A DNA stretch of 64,000 nt from Annona cherimola. Lineage: Eukaryota; Streptophyta; Magnoliopsida; Magnoliales; Annonaceae. The position numbers were made by a program, and so were the translations under genes. Below are positions 1-12,800 of the stretch, piece after piece (position 1 is the stretch's first letter; each line of letters begins with the position of its first letter). Below the pieces are notes generated by a model. It saw nothing but the letters and a program-made list of their open reading frames with translations. It was not told where the DNA came from and ran no database searches. Where the stretch lies: NCBI GenBank assembly GCA_030490835.1, contig CM059971.1:43200012-43264011 (forward strand), given 5' to 3'.

Positions 1-640
1 CTGTGGTTTGTTCATGGAATTCCTCATGGTTAACACGCCTATTCTCATAGTCTTAGATTTCCAGGTTTAATATCTTGCTTATCGTATATTAGGCTTCCAC
101 CTCTCGATTTCATCACCTAATATATAGAATCATGCCAAAGTACTGGCCCATGTACAAAGCAAGCATAAAAATCACAGGATATTAAATTAACAACAATATC
201 CATCATAAATGAATTAAGAATCCACACCACGCTACATTGTACGCATGCTACGTCCTAAACCCTAGATTTAAGATTTAGCCAAGCAGGTTTAAGTCCGAAA
301 TAAAATTAAAATTACAATCCATCTTAAACAAGACAATTAAAATTTTAAAAAAGGAAAGATAGAAATGGTTATTGGTTTGAAGCCCCGATGGTGTGTCGGC
401 CGTTCCACGCAACTTGCCAATTTGCCTTTTTGCCCGTGCTCTCCACCTCCTTGCTCTTTCTCTTTTTCTCTCAAAATTTCTGCCCGTGAATTTTCTCTGC
501 TCCGGAGCTCTCTGATTCGGACCCAACTGATGGAAATTTTCTTTATGGTGCTTGTTGGAATTTTCTGCTCTAGTACATTCTGTGTGAATTTTCTATCTGC
601 TCTTGGAATGATCCTCCCCTTTTCTGCTCCGGTACACTCA

Positions 641-650
641 TTTTATAGCT
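641..650 (-). promoter_or_regulatory. LTR TATA box, repeated in every array unit
   Basis: On the minus strand this reads AGCTATAAAA, 5' of the R-U5-like part of the LTR piece. It recurs every 1441 bp through unit 12. A similar TATA motif (GCTATAAAAA) lies in the Athila B LTR at 37281-37290. The array thus carries about twelve copies of an LTR core promoter directed leftward. Whether any is active is unknown. Confidence 0.5.
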
Positions 651-849
651 GGGTACCTCAATTGCTGTGGGCCCCACTATTTAATGCAATTCATGCAATG
701 AAGCATGCTGGAAATATTGCATATGGACAGCTGGACAAATTGCTGGATGTGCATAAGCCGGTGGGTCCCATCACTTACGTGAAATTTTGATGTTTGAAAT
801 TAATGGTTGGCGGTGAATATTTGGACTGTTGTTGATGAGGAGTGGACAA

Positions 850-863
850 CTAGAAATTTCTAG
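850..863. promoter_or_regulatory. HSE-like perfect palindrome in each unit
   Basis: CTAGAAATTTCTAG is a perfect 14-bp palindrome. It contains AGAAATTTCT, which fits two inverted nGAAn heat-shock-element modules. It lies about 200 bp upstream of the TATA box in LTR sense. It recurs in each of the first twelve units and is intact in the Athila C LTR at 61462-61475. A nearby CCAAT-containing palindrome, ACCAATTGGT, sits at offset 989-998. A strong HSE usually has three modules and the third is not clear here. Confidence 0.4.
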
Positions 864-3800
864 TATGTTCAAATAATGCATGTTGAATTTTCAGACGGCT
901 TGGATTTTGAGATGAGAGGTAATTCAACTGCTGGAAAATAGATGAATGGTTTGGATTTGATTATGTGGACAACTTGGATAGATGGACAACCAATTGGTCT
1001 TAATGAAATTTATGGATGGTTAAAAATTCAGTTGAGATTAATGGATGGCTGAAAAATTCTAGATTGGCTGATCATAGGCGGTGACTATAAATTTTGCTTT
1101 TAAACTCTTTCGTGTCGAATTTGGAGAAAATATAGCAAATAAAGTAGAAAAGTGGGGAGGAAATAAAGTAAATAAAAGGGAAAGGAAATAAACAAAATGG
1201 GAAGAGAAATTGTAAATTAAAAATTAGTACAGAAAATGAGAATGCGAGTATTTCGGGTCTAGGATTTCATATGCGTCTTTTGCATTGGGTAATGGTATAA
1301 TTATTTAATTTGGATATTGTTTGTTAAAGGAGAACAAACCCAAATTTATCCTTGCACCTTCTCTCGAAACCTACTAGGTGTACCCTAATTTTCTTAACCG
1401 CCTATTCTCATGGGATTAAGTTAATTAGAGTCCATTAAGTTCTGTGGTTTGTTCATGGAATTCCTCATGGTTAACACGCCTATTCTCATAGTCTTAGATT
1501 TCCAGGTTTAATATCTTGCTTATCGTATATTAGGCTTCCACCTCTCGATTTCATCACCTAATATATGGAATCATGCCAAAGTACTGGCCCATGTACAAAG
1601 CAAGCATAAAAATCACAGGATATTAAATTAACAACAATATCCATCATAAATGAATTAAGAATCCACACCACGCTACATTGTACGCATGCTACGTCCTAAA
1701 CCCTAGATTTAAGATTTAGCCAAGCAGGTTTAAGTCCGAAATAAAATTAAAATTACAATCCATCTTAAACAAGACAATTAAAATTTTAAAAAAGGAAAGA
1801 TAGAAATGGTTATTGGTTTGAAGCCCCGATGGTGTGTCGGCCGTTCCACGCAACTTGCCAATTTGCCTTTTTGCCCGTGCTCTCCACCTCCTTGCTCTTT
1901 CTCTTTTTCTCTCAAAATTTCTGCCCGTGAATTTTCTCTGCTCCGGAGCTCTCTGATTCGGACCCAACTGATGGAAATTTTCTTTATGGTGCTTGTTGGA
2001 ATTTTCTGCTCTAGTACATTCTGTGTGAATTTTCTATCTGCTCTTGGAATGATCCTCCCCTTTTCTGCTCCGGTACACTCATTTTATAGCTGGGTACCTC
2101 AATTGCTGTGGGCCCCACTATTTAATGCAATTCATGCAATGAAGCATGCTGGAAATATTGCATATGGACAGCTGGACAAATTGCTGGATGTGCATAAGCC
2201 GGTGGGTCCCATCACTTACGTGAAATTTTGATGTTTGAAATTAATGGTTGGCGGTGAATATTTGGACTGTTGTTGATGAGGAGTGGACAACTAGAAATTT
2301 CTAGTATGTTCAAATAATGCATGTTGAATTTTCAGACGGCTTGGATTTTGAGATGAGAGGTAATTCAACTGCTGGAAAATAGATGAATGGTTTGGATTTG
2401 ATTATGTGGACAACTTGGATAGATGGACAACCAATTGGTCTTAATGAAATTTATGGATGGTTAAAAATTCAGTTGAGATTAATGGATGGCTGAAAAATTC
2501 TAGATTGGCTGATCATAGGCGGTGACTATAAATTTTGCTTTTAAACTCTTTCGTGTCGAATTTGGAGAAAATATAGCAAATAAAGTAGAAAAGTGGGGAG
2601 GAAATAAAGTAAATAAAAGGGAAAGGAAATAAACAAAATGGGAAGAGAAATTGTAAATTAAAAATTAGTACAGAAAATGAGAATGCGAGTATTTCGGGTC
2701 TAGGATTTCATATGCGTCTTTTGCATTGGGTAATGGTATAATTATTTAATTTGGATATTGTTTGTTAAAGGAGAACAAACCCAAATTTATCCTTGCACCT
2801 TCTCTCGAAACCTACTAGGTGTACCCTAATTTTCTTAACCGCCTATTCTCATGGGATTAAGTTAATTAGAGTCCATTAAGTTCTGTGGTTTGTTCATGGA
2901 ATTCCTCATGGTTAACACGCCTATTCTCATAGTCTTAGATTTCCAGGTTTAATATCTTGCTTATCGTATATTAGGCTTCCACCTCTCGATTTCATCACCT
3001 AATATATGGAATCATGCCAAAGTACTGGCCCATGTACAAAGCAAGCATAAAAATCACAGGATATTAAATTAACAACAATATCCATCATAAATGAATTAAG
3101 AATCCACACCACGCTACATTGTACGCATGCTACGTCCTAAACCCTAGATTTAAGATTTAGCCAAGCAGGTTTAAGTCCGAAATAAAATTAAAATTACAAT
3201 CCATCTTAAACAAGACAATTAAAATTTTAAAAAAGGAAAGATAGAAATGGTTATTGGTTTGAAGCCCCGATGGTGTGTCGGCCGTTCCACGCAACTTGCC
3301 AATTTGCCTTTTTGCCCGTGCTCTCCACCTCCTTGCTCTTTCTCTTTTTCTCTCAAAATTTCTGCCCGTGAATTTTCTCTGCTCCGGAGCTCTCTGATTC
3401 GGACCCAACTGATGGAAATTTTCTTTATGGTGCTTGTTGGAATTTTCTGCTCTAGTACATTCTGTGTGAATTTTCTATCTGCTCTTGGAATGATCCTCCC
3501 CTTTTCTGCTCCGGTACACTCATTTTATAGCTGGGTACCTCAATTGCTGTGGGCCCCACTATTTAATGCAATTCATGCAATGAAGCATGCTGGAAATATT
3601 GCATATGGACAGCTGGACAAATTGCTGGATGTGCATAAGCCGGTGGGTCCCATCACTTACGTGAAATTTTGATGTTTGAAATTAATGGTTGGCGGTGAAT
3701 ATTTGGACTGTTGTTGATGAGGAGTGGACAACTAGAAATTTCTAGTATGTTCAAATAATGCATGTTGAATTTTCAGACGGCTTGGATTTTGAGATGAGAG

Positions 3801-6800
3801 GTAATTCAACTGCTGGAAAATAGATGAATGGTTTGGATTTGATTATGTGGACAACTTGGATAGATGGACAACCAATTGGTCTTAATGAAATTTATGGATG
3901 GTTAAAAATTCAGTTGAGATTAATGGATGGCTGAAAAATTCTAGATTGGCTGATCATAGGCGGTGACTATAAATTTTTCTTTTAAACTCTTTCGTGTCGA
4001 ATATGGAGAAAATATAGCAAATAAAGTAGAAAAGTGGGGAGGAAATAAAGTAAATAAAAGGGAAAGGAAATAAACAAAATGGGAAGAGAAATTGTAAATT
4101 AAAAATTAGTACAGAAAATGAGAATGCGAGTATTTCGGGTCTAGGATTTCATATGCGTCTTTTGCATTGGGTAATGGTATAATTATTTAATTTGGATATT
4201 GTTTGTTAAAGGAGAACAAACCCAAATTTATCCTTGCACCTTCTCTCGAAACCTACTAGGTGTACCCTAATTTTCTTAACCGCCTATTCTCATGGGATTA
4301 AGTTAATTAGAGTCCATTAAGTTCTGTGGTTTGTTCATGGAATTCCTCATGGTTAACACGCCTATTCTCATAGTCTTAGATTTCCAGGTTTAATATCTTG
4401 CTTATCGTATATTAGGCTTCCACCTCTCGATTTCATCACCTAATATATGGAATCATGCCAAAGTACTGGCCCATGTACAAAGCAAGCATAAAAATCACAG
4501 GATATTAAATTAACAACAATATCCATCATAAATGAATTAAGAATCCACACCACGCTACATTGTACGCATGCTACGTCCTAAACCCTAGATTTAAGATTTA
4601 GCCAAGCAGGTTTAAGTCCGAAATAAAATTAAAATTACAATCCATCTTAAACAAGACAATTAAAATTTTAAAAAAGGAAAGATAGAAATGGTTATTGGTT
4701 TGAAGCCCCGATGGTGTGTCGGCCGTTCCACGCAACTTGCCAATTTGCCTTTTTGCCCGTGCTCTCCACCTCCTTGCTCTTTCTCTTTTTCTCTCAAAAT
4801 TTCTGCCCGTGAATTTTCTCTGCTCCGGAGCTCTCTGATTCAGACCCAACTGATGGAAATTTTCTTTATGGTGCTTGTTGGAATTTTCTGCTCTAGTACA
4901 TTCTGTGTGAATTTTCTATCTGCTCTTGGAATGATCCTCCCCTTTTCTGCTCCGGTACACTCATTTTATAGCTGGGTACCTCAATTGCTGTGGGCCCCAC
5001 TATTTAATGCAATTCATGCAATGAAGCATGCTGGAAATATTGCATATGGACAGCTGGACAAATTGCTGGATGTGCATAAGCCGGTGGGTCCCATCACTTA
5101 CGTGAAATTTTGATGTTTGAAATTAATGGTTGGCGGTGAATATTTGGACTGTTGTTGATGAGGAGTGGACAACTAGAAATTTCTAGTATGTTCAAATAAT
5201 GCATGTTGAATTTTCAGACGGCTTGGATTTTGAGATGAGAGGTAATTCAACTGCTGGAAAATAGATGAATGGTTTGGATTTGATTATGTGGACAACTTGG
5301 ATAGATGGACAACCAATTGGTCTTAATGAAATTTATGGATGGTTAAAAATTCAGTTGAGATTAATGGATGGCTGAAAAATTCTAGATTGGCTGATCATAG
5401 GCGGTGACTATAAATTTTGCTTTTAAACTCTTTCGTGTCGAATATGGAGAAAATATAGCAAATAAAGTAGAAAAGTGGGGAGGAAATAAAGTAAATAAAA
5501 GGGAAAGGAAATAAACAAAATGGGAAGAGAAATTGTAAATTAAAAATTAGTACAGAAAATGAGAATGCGAGTATTTCGGGTCTAGGATTTCATATGCGTC
5601 TTTTGCATTGGGTAATGGTATAATTATTTAATTTGGATATTGTTTGTTAAAGGAGAACAAACCCAAATTTATCCTTGCACCTTCTCTCGAAACCTACTAG
5701 GTGTACCCTAATTTTCTTAACCGCCTATTCTCATGGGATTAAGTTAATTAGAGTCCATTAAGTTCTGTGGTTTGTTCATGGAATTCCTCATGGTTAACAC
5801 GCCTATTCTCATAGTCTTAGATTTCCAGGTTTAATATCTTGCTTATCGTATATTAGGCTTCCACCTCTCGATTTCATCACCTAATATATGGAATCATGCC
5901 AAAGTACTGGCCCATGTACAAAGCAAGCATAAAAATCACAGGATATTAAATTAACAACAATATCCATCATAAATGAATTAAGAATCCACACCACGCTACA
6001 TTGTACGCATGCTACGTCCTAAACCCTAGATTTAAGATTTAGCCAAGCAGGTTTAAGTCCGAAATAAAATTAAAATTACAATCCATCTTAAACAAGACAA
6101 TTAAAATTTTAAAAAAGGAAAGATAGAAATCGTTATTGTTTTGAAGCCCCGATGGTGTGTCGGCCGTTCCACGCAACTTGCCAATTTGCCTTTTTGCCCG
6201 TGCTCTCCACCTCCTTGCTCTTTCTCTTTTTCTCTCAAAATTTCTGCCCGTGAATTTTCTCTGCTCCGGAGCTCTCTGATTCGGACCCAACTGATGGAAA
6301 TTTTCTTTATGGTGCTTGTTGGAATTTTCTGCTCTAGTACATTCTGTGTGAATTTTCTATCTGCTCTTGGAATGATCCTCCCCTTTTCTGCTCCGGTACA
6401 CTCATTTTATAGCTGGGTACCTCAATTGCTGTGGGCCCCACTATTTAATGCAATTCATGCAATGAAGCATGCTGGAAATATTGCATATGGACAGCTGGAC
6501 AAATTGCTGGATGTGCATAAGCCGGTGGGTCCCATCACTTACGTGAAATTTTGATGTTTGAAATTAATGGTTGGCGGTGAATATTTGGACTGTTGTTGAT
6601 GAGGAGTGGACAACTAGAAATTTCTAGTATGTTCAAATAATGCATGTTGAATTTTCAGACGGCTTGGATTTTGAGATGAGAGGTAATTCAACTGCTGGAA
6701 AATAGATGAATGGTTTGGATTTGATTATGTGGACAACTTGGATAGATGGACAACCAATTGGTCTTAATGAAATTTATGGATGGTTAAAAATTCAGTTGAG

Positions 6801-9800
6801 ATTAATGGATGGCTGAAAAATTCTAGATTGGCTGATCATAGGCGGTGACTATAAATTTTTCTTTTAAACTCTTTCGTGTCGAATATGGAGAAAATATAGC
6901 AAATAAAGTAGAAAAGTGGGGAGGAAATAAAGTAAATAAAAGGGAAAGGAAATAAACAAAATGGGAAGAGAAATTGTAAATTAAAAATTAGTACAGAAAA
7001 TGAGAATGCGAGTATTTCGGGTCTAGGATTTCATATGCGTCTTTTGCATTGGGTAATGGTATAATTATTTAATTTGGATATTGTTTGTTAAAGGAGAACA
7101 AACCCAAATTTATCCTTGCACCTTCTCTCGAAACCTACTAGGTGTACCCTAATTTTCTTAACCGCCTATTCTCATGGGATTAAGTTAATTAGAGTCCATT
7201 AAGTTCTGTGGTTTGTTCATGGAATTCCTCATGGTTAACACGCCTATTCTCATAGTCTTAGATTTCCAGGTTTAATATCTTGCTTATCGTATATTAGGCT
7301 TCCACCTCTCGATTTCATCACCTAATATATGGAATCATGCCAAAGTACTGGCCCATGTACAAAGCAAGCATAAAAATCACAGGATATTAAATTAACAACA
7401 ATATCCATCATAAATGAATTAAGAATCCACACCACGCTACATTGTACGCATGCTACGTCCTAAACCCTAGATTTAAGATTTAGCCAAGCAGGTTTAAGTC
7501 CGAAATAAAATTAAAATTACAATCCATCTTAAACAAGACAATTAAAATTTTAAAAAAGGAAAGATAGAAATGGTTATTGGTTTGAAGCCCCGATGGTGTG
7601 TCGGCCGTTCCACGCAACTTGACAATTTGCCTTTTTGCCCGTGCTCTCCACCTCCTTGCTCTTTCTCTTTTTCTCTCAAAATTTCTGCCCGTGAATTTTC
7701 TCTGCTCCGGAGCTCTCTGATTCGGACCCAACTGATGGAAATTTTCTTTATGGTGCTTGTTGGAATTTTCTGCTCTAGTACATTCTGTGTGAATTTTCTA
7801 TCTGCTCTTGGAATGATCCTCCCCTTTTCTGCTCCGGTACACTCATTTTATAGCTGGGTACCTCAATTGCTGTGGGCCCCACTATTTAATGCAATTCATG
7901 CAATGAAGCATGCTGGAAATATTGCATATGGACAGCTGGACAAATTGCTGGATGTGCATAAGCCGGTGGGTCCCATCACTTACGTGAAATTTTGATGTTT
8001 GAAATTAATGGTTGGCGGTGAATATTTGGACTGTTGTTGATGAGGAGTGGACAACTAGAAATTTCTAGTATGTTCAAATAATGCATGTTGAATTTTCAGA
8101 CGGCTTGGATTTTGAGATGAGAGGTAATTCAACTGCTGGAAAATAGATGAATGGTTTGGATTTGATTATGTGGACAACTTGGATAGATGGACAACCAATT
8201 GGTCTTAATGAAATTTATGGATGGTTAAAAATTCAGTTGAGATTAATGGATGGCTGAAAAATTCTAGATTGGCTGATCATAGGCGGTGACTATAAATTTT
8301 TCTTTTAAACTCTTTCGTGTCGAATATGGAGAAAATATAGCAAATAAAGTAGAAAAGTGGGGAGGAAATAAAGTAAATAAAAGGGAAAGGAAATAAACAA
8401 AATGGGAAGAGAAATTGTAAATTAAAAATTAGTACAGAAAATGAGAATGCGAGTATTTCGGGTCTAGGATTTCATATGCGTCTTTTGCATTGGGTAATGG
8501 TATAATTATTTAATTTGGATATTGTTTGTTAAAGGAGAACAAACCCAAATTTATCCTTGCACCTTCTCTCGAAACCTACTAGGTGTACCCTAATTTTCTT
8601 AACCGCCTATTCTCATGGGATTAAGTTAATTAGAGTCCATTAAGTTCTGTGGTTTGTTCATGGAATTCCTCATGGTTAACACGCCTATTCTCATAGTCTT
8701 AGATTTCCAGGTTTAATATCTTGCTTATCGTATATTAGGCTTCCACCTCTCGATTTCATCACCTAATATATGGAATCATGCCAAAGTACTGGCCCATGTA
8801 CAAAGCAAGCATAAAAATCACAGGATATTAAATTAACAACAATATCCATCATAAATGAATTAAGAATCCACACCACGCTACATTGTACGCATGCTACGTC
8901 CTAAACCCTAGATTTAAGATTTAGCCAAGCAGGTTTAAGTCCGAAATAAAATTAAAATTACAATCCATCTTAAACAAGACAATTAAAATTTTAAAAAAGG
9001 AAAGATAGAAATGGTTATTGGTTTGAAGCCCCGATGGTGTGTCGGCCGTTCCACGCAACTTGACAATTTGCCTTTTTGCCCGTGCTCTCCACCTCCTTGC
9101 TCTTTCTCTTTTTCTCTCAAAATTTCTGCCCGTGAATTTTCTCTGCTCCGGAGCTCTCTGATTCGGACCCAACTGATGGAAATTTTCTTTATGGTGCTTG
9201 TTGGAATTTTCTGCTCTAGTACATTCTGTGTGAATTTTCTATCTGCTCTTGGAATGATCCTCCCCTTTTCTGCTCCGGTACACTCATTTTATAGCTGGGT
9301 ACCTCAATTGCTGTGGGCCCCACTATTTAATGCAATTCATGCAATGAAGCATGCTGGAAATATTGCATATGGACAGCTGGACAAATTGCTGGATGTGCAT
9401 AAGCCGGTGGGTCCCATCACTTACGTGAAATTTTGATGTTTGAAATTAATGGTTGGCGGTGAATATTTGGACTGTTGTTGATGAGGAGTGGACAACTAGA
9501 AATTTCTAGTATGTTCAAATAATGCATGTTGAATTTTCAGACGGCTTGGATTTTGAGATGAGAGGTAATTCAACTGCTGGAAAATAGATGAATGGTTTGG
9601 ATTTGATTATGTGGACAACTTGGATAGATGGACAACCAATTGGTCTTAATGAAATTTATGGATGGTTAAAAATTCAGTTGAGATTAATGGATGGCTGAAA
9701 AATTCTAGATTGGCTGATCATAGGCGGTGACTATAAATTTTTCTTTTAAACTCTTTCGTGTCGAATATGGAGAAAATATAGCAAATAAATTAGAAAAGTG

Positions 9801-12800
9801 GGGAGGAAATAAAGTAAATAAAAGGGAAAGGAAATAAACAAAATGGGAAGAGAAATTGTAAATTAAAAATTAGTACAGAAAATGAGAATGCGAGTATTTC
9901 GGGTCTAGGATTTCACATGCGTCTTTTGCATTGGGTAATGGTATAATTATTTAATTTGGATATTGTTTGTTAAAGGAGAACAAACCCAAATTTATCCTTG
10001 CACCTTCTCTCGAAACCTACTAGGTGTACCCTAATTTTCTTAACCGCCTATTCTCATGGGATTAAGTTAATTAGAGTCCATTAAGTTCTGTGGTTTGTTC
10101 ATGGAATTCCTCATGGTTAACACGCCTATTCTCATAGTCTTAGATTTCCAGGTTTAATATCTTGCTTATCGTATATTAGGCTTCCGCCTCTCGATTTCAT
10201 CACCTAATATATGGAATCATGCCAAAGTACTGGCCCATGTACAAAGCAAGCATAAAAATCACAGGATATTAAATTAACAACAATATCCATCATAAATGAA
10301 TTAAGAATCCACACCACGCTACATTGTACGCATGCTACGTCCTAAACCCTAGATTTAAGATTTAGCCAAGCAGGTTTAAGTCCGAAATAAAATTAAAATT
10401 ACAATCCATCTTAAACAAGACAATTAAAATTTTAAAAAAGGAAAGATAGAAATGGTTATTGGTTTGAAGCCCCGATGGTGTGTCGGCCGTTCCACGCAAC
10501 TTGCCAATTTGCCTTTTTGCCCGTGCTCTCCACCTCCTTGCTCTTTCTCTTTTTCTCTCAAAATTTCTGCCCGTGAATTTTCTCTGCTCCGGAGCTCTCT
10601 GATTCGGACCCAACTGATGGAAATTTTCTTTATGGTGCTTGTTGGAATTTTCTGCTCTAGTACATTCTGTGTGAATTTTCTCTCTGCTCTTGGAATGATC
10701 CTCCCCTTTTCTGCTCCGGTACACTCATTTTATAGCTGGGTACCTCAATTGCTGTGGGCCCCACTATTTAATGCAATTCATGCAATGAAGCATGCTGGAA
10801 ATATTGCATATGGACAGCTGGACAAATTGCTGGATGTGCATAAGCCGGTGGGTCCCATCACTTACGTGAAATTTTGATGTTTGAAATTAATGGTTGGCGG
10901 TGAATATTTGGACTGTTGTTGATGAGGAGTGGACAACTAGAAATTTCTAGTATGTTCAAATAATGCATGTTGAATTTTCAGACGGCTTGGATTTTGAGAT
11001 GAGAGGTAATTCAACTGCTGGAAAATAGATGAATGGTTTGGATTTGATTATGTGGACAACTTGGATAGATGGACAACCAATTGGTCTTAATGAAATTTAT
11101 GGATGGTTAAAAATTCAGTTGAGATTAATGGATGGCTGAAAAATTCTAGATTGGCTGATCATAGGCGGTGACTATAAATTTTTCTTTTAAACTCTTTCGT
11201 GTCGAATATGGAGAAAATATAGCAAATAAAGTAGAAAAGTGGGGAGGAAATAAAGTAAATAAAAGGGAAAGGAAATAAACAAAATGGGAAGAGAAATTGT
11301 AAATTAAAAATTAGTACAGAAAATGAGAATGCGAGTATTTCGGGTCTAGGATTTCACATGCGTCTTTTGCATTGGGTAATGGTATAATTATTTAATTTGG
11401 ATATTGTTTGTTAAAGGAGAACAAACCCAAATTTATCCTTGCACCTTCTCTCGAAACCTACTAGGTGTACCCTAATTTTCTTAACCGCCTATTCTCATGG
11501 GATTAAGTTAATTAGAGTCCATTAAGTTCTGTGGTTTGTTCATGGAATTCCTCATGGTTAACACGCCTATTCTCATAGTCTTAGATTTCCAGGTTTAATA
11601 TCTTGCTTATCGTATATTAGGCTTCCACCTCTCGATTTCATCACCTAATATATGGAATCATGCCAAAGTACTGGCCCATGTACAAAGCAAGCATAAAAAT
11701 CACAGGATATTAAATTAACAACAATATCCATCATAAATGAATTAAGAATCCACACCACGCTACATTGTACGCATGCTACGTCCTAAACCCTAGATTTAAG
11801 ATTTAGCCAAGCAGGTTTAAGTCCGAAATAAAATTAAAATTACAATCCATCTTAAACAAGACAATTAAAATTTTAAAAAAGGAAAGATAGAAATGGTTAT
11901 TGGTTTGAAGCCCCGATGGTGTGTCGGCCGTTCCACGCAACTTGCCAATTTGCCTTTTTGCCCGTGCTCTCCACCTCCTTGCTCTTTCTCTTTTTCTCTC
12001 AAAATTTCTGCCCGTGAATTTTCTCTGCTCCGGAGCTCTCTGATTCGGACCCAACTGATGGAAATTTTCTTTATGGTGCTTGTTGGAATTTTCTGCTCTA
12101 GTACATTCTGTGTGAATTTTCTCTCTGCTCTTGGAATGATCCTCCCCTTTTCTGCTCCGGTACACTCATTTTATAGCTGGGTACCTCAATTGCTGTGGGC
12201 CCCACTATTTAATGCAATTCATGCAATGAAGCATGCTGGAAATATTGCATATGGACAGCTGGACAAATTGCTGGATGTGCATAAGCCGGTGGGTCCCATC
12301 ACTTACGTGAAATTTTGATGTTTGAAATTAATGGTTGGCGGTGAATATTTGGACTGTTGTTGATGAGGAGTGGACAACTAGAAATTTCTAGTATGTTCAA
12401 ATAATGCATGTTGAATTTTCAGACGGCTTGGATTTTGAGATGAGAGGTAATTCAACTGCTGGAAAATAGATGAATGGTTTGGATTTGATTATGTGGACAA
12501 CTTGGATAGATGGACAACCAATTGGTCTTAATGAAATTTATGGATGGTTAAAAATTCAGTTGAGATTAATGGATGGCTGAAAAATTCTAGATTGGCTGAT
12601 CATAGGCGGTGACTATAAATTTTTCTTTTAAACTCTTTCGTGTCGAATATGGAGAAAATATAGCAAATAAAGTAGAAAAGTGGGGAGGAAATAAAGTAAA
12701 TAAAAGGGAAAGGAAATAAACAAAATGGGAAGAGAAATTGTAAATTAAAAATTAGTACAGAAAATGAGAATGCGAGTATTTCGGGTCTAGGATTTCACAT

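Noticed and set aside
275..526. An 83- to 120-codon minus-strand Arg-rich open frame (NQRAPEQRKFTGRNFERKRER) in array units
   Set aside because: It lies in LTR leader sequence and overlaps the plus-strand frame. The basic composition reflects purine-rich LTR DNA. There is no support beyond repeat identity.
365..790. A 141-codon open frame starting MVIGLKPRWCVG, recurring in nearly every array unit
   Set aside because: It is antisense to the LTR R-U5 part and conserved only because the units are recent copies. Unit 5 loses its start ATG, and the partial unit 13 joins unrelated sequence. It has no recognisable domain.
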